Shown: in pieces, positions 1 through 5,818 of the stretch
Position numbering within the stretch: the first letter of the stretch is position 1
How the letters are laid out: the number at the start of each line of letters is the position of its first letter
Assembly: GCA_030591745.1 (NCBI GenBank)
Contig: JAUVAM010000267.1
Coordinates: forward strand, 1 to 6,135
Direction: 5' to 3'
DNA length: 6,135 nucleotides
DNA from: Deltaproteobacteria bacterium
Lineage (GTDB): Bacteria > Myxococcota > B64-G9
Notes under the pieces: generated by a model
Told to the model about the DNA's origin: nothing
What the model saw: only the letters and a program-made list of their open reading frames with translations
Databases searched by the model: none
Translations under genes and position numbers: made by a program

Positions 1-55
1 ACAGATTCATGAACCCATTGTGAGCCGGATCACTATCTTTAGTCCAGCCCTGTCG

Positions 56-61
56 TATAAC
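56..61 (+). promoter_or_regulatory. Possible -10 element for the barrel gene
   Basis: TATAAC matches the sigma-70 -10 consensus at five of six positions and lies about 46 nt upstream of the chosen start codon at 108. I see no good -35 hexamer at the right distance (the bases near 33-38 read CTATCT-like), so this is a weak candidate. Nothing else recognisable lies in bases 1-77, and no gene end from upstream can be identified there. Confidence 0.2.
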
Positions 62-107
62 AGTCGCATCACCAACCATGCTCACGTTCTTACATGAGGA
101 GGGGTTC

Positions 108-944
108 ATGTTACAAAGACTCACATTGGCGGCGGCTTTGCTCGGCTCCCTATTATGTGTCCCGACCGTTTCCGCGGACCCGACGGAGCCCTACCTGGGC
201 ACCAAGGGCTACACCAGCCTGAACACCGACAGCCTGGTCTCTCTCGATCTGCACATCCCGACGGGGGAATATGTCAGCGGACTGGTGCCCGAGCTGGTGG
301 GACAGTTCGGCTTTGGGCCCGCGGCCGTCGGGCTCAACCTGGGTTTCTCCTTTGCCAACCCGGACAATGACGAGGCGGAAAGTGGATTCTGGTTCGGTAA
401 CATCGACCTCTTCGCCAAGGGCAGACACTGCCTGGAGCTCCCCGGCGGCACCAGGGCCTGCTTCGGCGGCCAGTTGGAGGTCTCCATCGCGCCTATGGAG
501 GCCGACGACTTTGATGACATCGGGGCAATCGGATTCGGCTCGGTCAACCATCTGCGCTACAACCGCTTCGGCTCGGAGTTTCTGGTTTTCACGCCGACGC
601 TGGGCTTCCAGCTCCTGCATAAACTGTTCTTCGCCCAGTTCCACATCGGCCCCGAGGTCGTGTTCAGCCTGGACGACAATGCCGGCGACGACTCTGAGAC
701 ATTCCTGGTATACGGCCTGGCGGCCGGGGCGAACATCATGGACTTCGTGTCGGCGGGGGTGGGTTTTCGCGGCTTAAGCAGCCTGACCTTTGACAACAAC
801 AAGAACTTTTTCGCCCTTGACATCCTGGCGCAAATTCATCTGCCGATCATCAAGCCCTACCTCATGCTCAGCATCCCCCTGGACGAAGATACCCGCAATA
901 TGCTGGACGTCAGCATCACCCTGGGTGCCGTTGCTGTGTTCTAG
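108..944 (+). CDS. Exported probable outer-membrane beta-barrel protein, unknown family
   Basis: The 278-residue product starts with a signal peptide (residues 1-23, basic QR then a Leu/Ala-rich core, likely cut at VSA|DP). The mature part is rich in Gly, Phe and alternating hydrophobic stretches, with acidic loops (for example near 86-91 and 188-196). It ends in a strand finishing with Phe (residues 268-278), the usual beta-signal of barrel proteins recognised by the BAM machinery. Cys108 and Cys118 could form a disulfide across a Gly-rich turn. An in-frame ATG at 78 would add ten residues (MLTFLHEEGF) ahead of the signal peptide. The ATG at 108 is preferred because AGGAGGGG at 97-104 sits just before it and the signal peptide then begins correctly. 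The gene is convergent with the next one. I do not recognise the family, and the barrel call rests on composition and the C-terminus. Confidence 0.8.
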   Translation: MLQRLTLAAALLGSLLCVPTVSADPTEPYLGTKGYTSLNTDSLVSLDLHIPTGEYVSGLVPELVGQFGFGPAAVGLNLGFSFANPDNDEAESGFWFGNIDLFAKGRHCLELPGGTRACFGGQLEVSIAPMEADDFDDIGAIGFGSVNHLRYNRFGSEFLVFTPTLGFQLLHKLFFAQFHIGPEVVFSLDDNAGDDSETFLVYGLAAGANIMDFVSAGVGFRGLSSLTFDNNKNFFALDILAQIHLPIIKPYLMLSIPLDEDTRNMLDVSITLGAVAVF

Positions 945-945
945 C

Positions 946-968
946 GTCGAATTCCTTCGGAATTCGAC
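946..968. repeat. Perfect 10-bp inverted repeat between convergent genes
   Basis: The arms at 946-955 (GTCGAATTCC) and 959-968 (GGAATTCGAC) are exactly complementary around a three-base TTC loop, starting two bases after the stop codon of the upstream gene. The position suits a bidirectional terminator for two converging transcripts. However, no T-run follows on either strand, so it is not a classical intrinsic terminator. It could instead block 3' exonucleases or be a small repeat element. Each arm contains a GAATTC. Confidence 0.6.
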
Positions 969-969
969 A

Positions 970-1046
970 CAAGACAGTCTACGGGGGAATCAACTTTCTT
1001 CGCTCTTGACTCAATTTTGAAGATCTCGCCGCCTCAAGACTGTCTA
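970..1046. repeat. Pair of near-identical, partly palindromic 12-mers
   Basis: CAAGACAGTCTA at 970-981 and CAAGACTGTCTA at 1035-1046 differ at one base and are 65 bp apart. Because the core AGAC(A/T)GTCT is palindromic, the copies are also inverted relative to each other: 972-980 pairs perfectly with 1037-1045 over 9 bp. The interval between them also holds the short palindromes TTGACTCAA (1006-1014) and TCAATTTTGA (1011-1020). The role is unknown. Confidence 0.5.
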
Positions 1047-1049
1047 GCT

Positions 1050-1499
1050 TCAGCCGCCCTTCAAAGTGTAGTCCACTTCAAAGCGCTTTTTTTGGCAGAG
1101 GGTTTCGGTGCAGAGGACGAAACTGAATTTGAGTTTCAGGTCGTAGGAGCCCGCGGCCTTGAGCTTGTACGGCAGGACGAATCGGGCCTGCTTGTTTTTT
1201 TCGAGCTTGGCCGCGTCGGCGTTCTTCCAGAGTTTCTTGCTCAACTCCACCCCGTCGGGTGCCGTGACGGTGATGCGCATGGGCGCGTCGGTGGTCAGCT
1301 TCCAATCCTTGCCCTTCTTGATGATCAGCAGTTCCAATTCGCCCGCCAGGGCTTTGTCCGGCAGGGCCTTGGATTCAGCCAGCACCTTGTAATTGTCACC
1401 GCTGCGAAGTTCGCTTTGGCCCCCGGAGGCATGAGCATGACACGCGGCCAAAAAGCCCAAAACCAAAATCAACAATCCGCAGTTTTTGATACACGTCAT
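1050..1499 (-). CDS. Small lipoprotein with a Cys-x4-Cys pair, DsbD-N/Ig-like fold suspected
   Basis: The 149-residue product has a hydrophobic N-terminus (residues 8-19) ending in a lipobox LAAC with Cys20, so it is probably a lipoprotein. Processing by signal peptidase I at AHA|S is a less likely alternative. The rest is Lys-rich and beta-strand-like: LELLIIKKG (55-63), MRITVTAPDG (74-83), ARFVLPYKL (105-113), YDLKLKFSF (119-127). The C-terminal segment carries Cys130 and Cys135 (LCTETLCQKKRF). Two cysteines at the end of a small beta-sandwich recall the N-terminal domain of the thiol:disulfide interchange protein DsbD, but the usual Cys-Tyr-Pro-Pro follow-on is absent, so this is a loose resemblance. 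AGGAG at 1507-1511 on the complement lies 8 nt before the ATG. The gene follows the hydrolase gene by 22 nt and is very likely in the same operon. Confidence 0.8.
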   Translation of the reverse strand: MTCIKNCGLLILVLGFLAACHAHASGGQSELRSGDNYKVLAESKALPDKALAGELELLIIKKGKDWKLTTDAPMRITVTAPDGVELSKKLWKNADAAKLEKNKQARFVLPYKLKAAGSYDLKLKFSFVLCTETLCQKKRFEVDYTLKGG

Positions 1500-1521
1500 G
1501 ACCCATTCTCCTGAACTCTAT

Positions 1522-2178
1522 TTATCCTCGGTAGCGCCCCGTCAAGAAGGGGTTGCTGCGTTTTTCCCGACCGATGCTGGTCACGGGTCCATGCCCGGAA
1601 TAGAGCTTGGTGTCATCGGCATAAGTGAAGATCTTGGATTTCACGCTGTCGATGAGGGTGTCGAAGTCGCCCCCGGGCAAATCCGTCCGTCCGATGGAGC
1701 CAGCGAAAACCAGATCCCCCACCATAATTTTTTTCTGCCCCTCCACCACCAAACACACGCTACCGGGGCTGTGACCCGGCGTGTGATGTACCTTGAGCGT
1801 GATGCCATCGTCGCCCTTGCCCAATTTGATGATCTGGCCTTCTTCCAGCTTGCCATCCGCCGGCGGGGAGTTTTCCACGTGCACACCGAACATGCGGGCA
1901 TGCTCTGTCAATTCGCCGAGCCAGTCGGCTTCGGCCTGGTGGATCAGAATCTTGGCATCGGTGGCCTTTTTCAGCTCTCCGTTGCCGCCCACGTGATCGA
2001 AATGGGCGTGGGTGTTGATGATGTACTTGCAAGTCAGTCCCAGGGTATCCAAGGCCGAGCGGATGGCCCCCACGTGCCCCCCCGGATCCACCACGGCGGC
2101 CTGCTTGGTCTCGGAATCACCCAAGATGTAGCAGTTGACCATCAAGGGGCCCGTTTCCAGCGAATCAAAAAGCAGCAT
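1522..2178 (-). CDS. Metallo-beta-lactamase-fold hydrolase (YcbL / glyoxalase II-like)
   Basis: This 218-residue protein has every metal-binding motif of the MBL fold: THAHFDH at 56-62 (His57, His59, Asp61, His62), HTPGHSPGS with His136, GDLVF with Asp155, and SGHGP with His196. The stretch SIGRTDLPGGD (161-171) and the closing SNP-F-L are typical of the short glyoxalase II-like group that includes E. coli YcbL. The product lacks the extra C-terminal substrate-binding domain of classical glyoxalase II (about 250 residues). Members hydrolyse thioesters such as S-lactoylglutathione in the cytoplasm. The true substrate cannot be read from sequence, and a persulfide dioxygenase-like role is a less likely alternative. 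No signal peptide is present. GAGGA lies 5 nt before the ATG. It is the first gene of an operon with the Cys-pair lipoprotein and is divergent from the AMMECR1 gene. Confidence 0.93.
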   Translation of the reverse strand: MLLFDSLETGPLMVNCYILGDSETKQAAVVDPGGHVGAIRSALDTLGLTCKYIINTHAHFDHVGGNGELKKATDAKILIHQAEADWLGELTEHARMFGVHVENSPPADGKLEEGQIIKLGKGDDGITLKVHHTPGHSPGSVCLVVEGQKKIMVGDLVFAGSIGRTDLPGGDFDTLIDSVKSKIFTYADDTKLYSGHGPVTSIGREKRSNPFLTGRYRG

Positions 2179-2209
2179 GTAGATCCTCGCTTGTCGTCAA
2201 TGAAAATCC

Positions 2210-2238
2210 AACATAGCCCTTTGGGGCCGTCCGGACAA
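2210..2238 (-). promoter_or_regulatory. Candidate sigma-70 promoter for the hydrolase-lipoprotein operon
   Basis: Read on the complement, TTGTCC (2238-2233) and TATGTT (2215-2210) match four of six bases each of the -35 and -10 consensus, with an optimal 17-bp spacer. Transcription would begin near 2203, giving a leader of about 25 nt before the ATG at 2178. An 8-bp palindrome, GTCCGGAC (2229-2236), overlaps the -35. Confidence 0.4.
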
Positions 2239-2268
2239 GCCCCCCATTGACCGCGACCGGAGCCCCAA
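2221..2268. repeat. Inverted repeat embracing the divergent promoters
   Basis: TTGGGGC (2221-2227) is the exact complement of GCCCCAA (2262-2268). The match extends by CG/CG if one base is bulged. Both proposed -35 elements of the divergent promoters lie between the arms. GGGGC 2223-2227 can alternatively pair with GCCCC 2239-2243 around the palindrome GTCCGGAC. It could be an operator for a shared regulator, but GC-rich short repeats also arise by chance. Confidence 0.35.
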
Positions 2269-2275
2269 GTAGCAT
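2247..2275 (+). promoter_or_regulatory. Candidate sigma-70 promoter for the AMMECR1-family gene
   Basis: TTGACC (2247-2252) matches five of six -35 bases. It is followed, after 17 bp, by TAGCAT (2270-2275), which matches four of six -10 bases; a shifted CATAAT at 2273-2278 would give a 20-bp spacer. Transcription would begin about 20 nt before the ATG at 2303, leaving room only for the ribosome-binding site GAGG at 2293-2296. Confidence 0.4.
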
Positions 2276-2302
2276 AATGAAAAAATTCCCACGAGGTCGT
2301 CC

Positions 2303-2854
2303 ATGCTGAACCCAAGCCAGCAAAAAGAACTACTGAAACTGGCCCGCGAGAGCATCAAGCAACATCTGGCCGAACAAAACCTGCCCACACACCTTCAGAC
2401 CGACCAGGCTCTCCAGGCACCCGCCGGGGCTTTTGTCAGCCTGCACCAGGATGGGGAGCTGCGGGGCTGCATCGGCACCTTCAACGCGGATCGCCCCCTG
2501 GCCGAGGTGGTCCAGGAGATGGCGCTCGCCGCCGCCACCGGGGACCCGCGATTCCCGTCCATGGAAGCCGGATCCTTGGACGCAGTCGACATTGAGATCT
2601 CGGTACTCAGTCCGCGGCGCCGCATCGAAGATCCCAAGCAGGTGGTGGTGGGCACCCACGGCATCTTCATCACGCGCGACTTCTATTCGGGCGTGCTCTT
2701 GCCCCAGGTGGCCACCGAGTACGGCTGGGGTCGCGAGGAGTTCCTTGCCCAGACCTGCCTCAAGGCCGGCCTGCCGCCCGAGGCCTGGAAAGACCCCAAA
2801 ACAGGCATTGAGGTTTTCAGCGCCCAGGTCTTCGGAGAAAAAGAAAATAACTAG
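2303..2854 (+). CDS. amrA: AMMECR1-family protein (AmmeMemoRadiSam system protein A)
   Basis: The 183-residue product has the AMMECR1 hallmarks: the conserved LRGCIG at 53-58 after GAFVSLHQDGE, the alanine-rich helix with AAATGDPRFPS at 76-86, DIEISVLSPRR at 96-106, GIFI...GVLLPQVATEYGW at 120-142, and a C-terminal AW (161-162). The length is normal for bacterial members. In bacteria and archaea this family is often encoded with, or fused to, a MEMO1-like protein and a radical SAM enzyme (the AmmeMemoRadiSam set), probably acting together in an as yet poorly defined modification. Neither partner is in this window. It is cytoplasmic, with no signal peptide. The start is supported by GAGG 6 nt upstream. 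Family assignment is firm. The molecular activity is unknown, and the gene symbol is a commonly used label for system protein A. Confidence 0.93.
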   Translation: MLNPSQQKELLKLARESIKQHLAEQNLPTHLQTDQALQAPAGAFVSLHQDGELRGCIGTFNADRPLAEVVQEMALAAATGDPRFPSMEAGSLDAVDIEISVLSPRRRIEDPKQVVVGTHGIFITRDFYSGVLLPQVATEYGWGREEFLAQTCLKAGLPPEAWKDPKTGIEVFSAQVFGEKENN

Positions 2855-2856
2855 AT

Positions 2857-2876
2857 CCGGGAATCCACAGACCCGG
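2857..2876 (+). terminator. Weak hairpin after the AMMECR1-family gene
   Basis: CCGGG (2857-2861) and CCCGG (2872-2876) can form a 5-bp stem with a 10-nt loop immediately after the TAG stop. Only a scattered T-containing stretch (GGGTTTCGT) follows rather than a T-run, so intrinsic termination here is doubtful. Confidence 0.15.
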
Positions 2877-2912
2877 TGAAGGGTTTCGTAATTGCGATCC
2901 GCGCGGTTGAAC

Positions 2913-2941
2913 TTGACACATGGGTCGCGATAGTCGATCTT
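2913..2941 (+). promoter_or_regulatory. Candidate promoter for the NTF2-like lipoprotein gene
   Basis: A perfect -35 hexamer TTGACA (2913-2918) is followed 17 bp later by GATCTT (2936-2941), a poor -10 with three of six matches. The palindrome TCGCGA (2925-2930) sits in the spacer. The placement fits a start about 40 nt before the ATG at 2989, so the gene may be transcribed separately from the AMMECR1 gene 134 bp upstream. A perfect -35 paired with a weak -10 may mean an activator or an alternative sigma factor. Confidence 0.35.
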
Positions 2942-2988
2942 GTCTAAGGGTTCCCAAGGCCCAATCGGTCCGTTGCGGAGGTTAAAAC

Positions 2989-3468
2989 ATGAATACGCGC
3001 GCGCTCACCCTGTTGCTGGCTGCGACCATCCTCTTTTCGGCATGTGGGGCCAAGCTCATCCCCGGATTGGACATCCAGCTGACCGACACCCCGGACCATC
3101 GGGCCCTGCTGGTCATCATGGCCAAGTACCGACAAGCCTACGAAGCCAAAGACATCGACACCCTGGTGTCCATGACCTCCGAAAGGTTCTACGAGGACCT
3201 GGGCACGCCGGAGACCCAAGACGACTACAACTACAAGGGCCTGAAGTCCCACTTCAGCAAGCACTTCAAACAGGTCAACGATCTGCAGTTGAACATCACG
3301 CTCAAGGATGTGAAGGTCGACGGGAACCAAGCCCGAATGGACTACCACTACGTGACCCGCTACCTGATCAAGCTACCCAGCGGCGAGCGTTGGCAGGTCA
3401 CCGACGAACTCAACCGCTTGGAACTGGTTAAAGAAGGCGCAGACTGGAAAGTCATCAGCGGTTTTTGA
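2989..3468 (+). CDS. Lipoprotein with an NTF2/SnoaL-like domain
   Basis: The 159-residue product starts with MNTR and a hydrophobic core (residues 5-16), then FSAC with Cys19 as the probable lipidated residue. Phe at -3 is an imperfect but tolerated lipobox position. The mature part looks like a cystatin/NTF2 fold. A helix, ALLVIMAKYRQAYEAKDIDTLVSM (39-62), matches the typical opening of SnoaL-like domains. Three strands follow: LQLNITLKDVKVDG (99-112), QARMDYHYVTRYLI (114-127) and RWQVTDELNRLELVKE (134-149). The terminal DWKVISGF is a very common ending of this fold. Such domains bind small ligands or act as accessory periplasmic modules, and no catalytic residues can be assigned. GGAGG at 2977-2981 is well placed before the ATG. 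The last 14 bp overlap the end of the convergent phosphoesterase gene. Confidence 0.85.
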   Translation: MNTRALTLLLAATILFSACGAKLIPGLDIQLTDTPDHRALLVIMAKYRQAYEAKDIDTLVSMTSERFYEDLGTPETQDDYNYKGLKSHFSKHFKQVNDLQLNITLKDVKVDGNQARMDYHYVTRYLIKLPSGERWQVTDELNRLELVKEGADWKVISGF

Positions 3469-5818
3469 ACCCGACCAAACCAATCCAGCCCAGGATCAGC
3501 CCAACAAGAAACCACAGGCTCGTCCCCGATCCCGCCGCGCTGGCGCAGCCCGCCACCGCCGGTGCGACCACCCGCAGGGCGGTGGCATGCCGAGCGAAGG
3601 CACCTCGATCGTCTACAACCGTCAAACTGACCTCATAGCGACCGATCTGCTCATAGCGATGGACCGGATCGGGCCCACGCGCGCTGTGTCCATCTCCGAA
3701 ATCCCAAACATAGGACACGAGGGGACGGCCCTCCGGATCCCGCGTTTGGGATAAATCAAAACGCAGGGATTGACCGGGTGCGGGCTGGGCAGGCCGAGGG
3801 AAAAAATCCACCACGGGCACACGATTGCCCTTGGCCGGTCGCACCCGCAGGGTGGCCTGCACTTCTTTACCTGGAGGCGGGGGGACAGGTCCGCTGTCTA
3901 CCCCCTCAAGCTCGACCCGTACATAGTAAACGGCCATGCCCTCGGGCCCCCGGCCCGCGTCGTCCAGGCTCAATTTACCAGAACCGCCAAGCAGGAAATC
4001 ATAGCCCTCCAGGCGCTCCGGCAAATAAAGACGCAGTCGACCCCGAACCCTTTCGGGCAAGCCGTTGTTCAGGCGATAGACGACACCCTTGCTGTCCGGA
4101 TGGCCATCGCCATCCAACCACAGGTTGCCCGCCGGCACCGACGCCCATGCCCTCTGGGGATGATACATCAGCCCGTGCAATTCGCCGTCCTCCCCCAACT
4201 CGATCAGGCGGTAGCCCCAATAGCCCTTATCGTCCAAAGGAGAAGCGGAAGCGCTGGTCACCCGACAAAATCGCAAAGGCTCACGGGCCCGCAAACCCGA
4301 ACCCTTGATAATCTCAGCGCCGGCCGGGACCACTTGATCCCGGTCGGCATGCAAATGCCCAGTGAACACCGCGGCCACCCGCCCCGACAGCAAAGACAAA
4401 AAGGCCGTGGCGCTGTTTTCGGTCTGCCGCTCGCCCTTCCGGCCCCCTTCGTCGTCCAAGGCCCAATTCGGGTTGTTGTAATTCCACTCCTGAAAACGGC
4501 GCAGGCCGAGGGGCTCGGTAGGGAAAGGCAAATTTGCATGATAGCGGCGACCCCAGACTTCGTCCTCGTTGCCACGAGGGTCATGATGCAAGGCCACGAT
4601 AACCCGTCGGCCCGCGGCCTCCGCTCGCTTCAGTTCCGCATCAAACCAGGAAAGCTGAGCATCGCTCAAACTGCCCCCATAGTTGTCGACAGCGGCCACC
4701 CCCAGGTCCAAACCGGCAAATCCCAGGCCGAGCACGAAACCGTGCCGCCGTTCGGAAGAACCCGCGTAGGAATTCAGGGCAATCAAATGCCAGTGCTCGC
4801 CCAGGTCCACGGCTGCGTCGGTGGCCCCGAGATAACGACGCCAGTAATCCAATCCATCTTGTTGCAAATCCTGGAAGAGTATTTTTCTCAAATCGCCGTA
4901 TACACAGCCCAAGGCCGTAAATATCTTGGAGACACTGAGCTCTCCCCTCGCCAAGGGCAGTGCACAACGCACCGAGCCCAAAAGTTCAACCCACCAGCCC
5001 TCCTTCAGCGCCAATTCGTACAAAGCCATGGCGTCGTGATTGCCGGGCACCATGAAAGCAGCGGGGGCTTTGGACCATAAACGTTGCAGGGTCTCGGGAT
5101 ACTCCGCCCGATAGTCGATGCCGAAAAGTAAATCACCCAGGTACAACACGAAGTCCGGATCGAAAAAATCCAGCTCGTCCAATTCCTGCAGAAACATGCG
5201 ATCTGCTTCGCTCTTGCCCCGTCGGGGAAACGAGCCGTTATTGAGGTGGCCCCGTTGCAGACGGGTGGAGGGATCGCGGAGTTGGCTGTCACCCATGACG
5301 GCGAAGCGCGGAGACTTCAGCCGTCGAGCCGAACCCAGCACCCTGACGGCGTTCGGACGCCGTGCGACCAGTCCTTCGGGACCCAGTACTTCCAGGTGAT
5401 AGGTTTCCCTCGGGGCCCGAGCCGGCAGTCGCACCCAGAGCCTGATCAAAGAAGGCCGCTCCCCGACTTCCAAAGCCTCGATGGAGAGCTCGTATCGCTG
5501 TAAAACCGGAGCGCCGACCAGGCCGCCGAAAGGTGCCCGAATCCGCGTAAGCAAAACCGCCTGCCAGGCGCTGGCCGACCCCGGACTTCGCCCAGGCGGC
5601 ATCTCCAAGGTCAAAGAAAAAAGCTCATCCCAGACTACCAATGCAGGTGCCGCGGAAGAAGGGGCCACCAGGGGATTGCTGGGCACCAGCGGCGGTTGAC
5701 GCTGATCGGCGAGGGGGCGCATATGATCCCCCCAATCGGCGGGTTGGGGGGTTCCCGCCCAAACGGCGGCGGCGCAGCCCAGGCCAAAAAGGAGCAGCAC
5801 CGACCGAAGAAGCATCAC
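3455..5818 (-). CDS. Exported calcineurin-like metallophosphoesterase with PKD domain and C-terminal anchor
   Basis: This 787-residue protein has a signal peptide (1-21, cut near VWA|GT) and a beta-rich Ig-like N-terminal region (about 57-165). A metallophosphoesterase domain follows with GDSQ (Asp177), GDLLFG (Asp229), GNHD (260-262), ALHHD (His411, His412) and GHLH (His488, His490), the ligands of a di-metal centre. Motif I is DxQ rather than DxH. A beta-rich region (about 500-640) and a proline linker (PVPPPPG) lead to a PKD domain (about 667-752) with WDFGDG at 705-710. The C-terminus has Cys758, a Gly/Ser stretch, a membrane segment (about 768-784) and the basic tail FKNR, which resembles a sorting signal. 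It probably cleaves phosphoesters at the cell surface; the substrate is unknown. The start may be GTG at 5818 or ATG at 5815. CTCCTCC at 5826-5832 (GGAGGAG on the complement) serves both. It overlaps the stop codon of the M23 peptidase gene. Confidence 0.92.
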   Translation of the reverse strand: MMLLRSVLLLFGLGCAAAVWAGTPQPADWGDHMRPLADQRQPPLVPSNPLVAPSSAAPALVVWDELFSLTLEMPPGRSPGSASAWQAVLLTRIRAPFGGLVGAPVLQRYELSIEALEVGERPSLIRLWVRLPARAPRETYHLEVLGPEGLVARRPNAVRVLGSARRLKSPRFAVMGDSQLRDPSTRLQRGHLNNGSFPRRGKSEADRMFLQELDELDFFDPDFVLYLGDLLFGIDYRAEYPETLQRLWSKAPAAFMVPGNHDAMALYELALKEGWWVELLGSVRCALPLARGELSVSKIFTALGCVYGDLRKILFQDLQQDGLDYWRRYLGATDAAVDLGEHWHLIALNSYAGSSERRHGFVLGLGFAGLDLGVAAVDNYGGSLSDAQLSWFDAELKRAEAAGRRVIVALHHDPRGNEDEVWGRRYHANLPFPTEPLGLRRFQEWNYNNPNWALDDEGGRKGERQTENSATAFLSLLSGRVAAVFTGHLHADRDQVVPAGAEIIKGSGLRAREPLRFCRVTSASASPLDDKGYWGYRLIELGEDGELHGLMYHPQRAWASVPAGNLWLDGDGHPDSKGVVYRLNNGLPERVRGRLRLYLPERLEGYDFLLGGSGKLSLDDAGRGPEGMAVYYVRVELEGVDSGPVPPPPGKEVQATLRVRPAKGNRVPVVDFFPRPAQPAPGQSLRFDLSQTRDPEGRPLVSYVWDFGDGHSARGPDPVHRYEQIGRYEVSLTVVDDRGAFARHATALRVVAPAVAGCASAAGSGTSLWFLVGLILGWIGLVGFKNR

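Noticed and set aside
78..107. Longer N-terminus for the barrel gene from the ATG at 78
   Set aside because: It would put ten residues before a normal signal peptide, and the strong AGGAGGGG lies between the two ATGs, immediately before the one at 108.
946..968. Cloning adaptor or vector artefact because of the two GAATTC sites
   Set aside because: The sequence on both sides is continuous native-looking DNA, with intact genes of similar composition and no vector-like sequence.
1486..2250. 254-codon open frame on the + strand opposite the MBL hydrolase
   Set aside because: It runs antisense to a gene with complete MBL motifs. The translation has no recognisable domain and it lacks its own ribosome-binding context; long antisense frames are expected in GC-rich coding DNA.
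2433..2879. 148-codon + frame overlapping the AMMECR1-family gene
   Set aside because: It is a Ser/Arg/Trp-rich out-of-frame translation of the AMMECR1 coding region, typical of a shadow.
3770..5080. 436-codon open frame on the + strand opposite the phosphoesterase
   Set aside because: The opposite strand encodes all metallophosphoesterase motifs and the PKD domain. The + frame product is Gln/Pro/Arg-rich without domain features and is best explained as a shadow.
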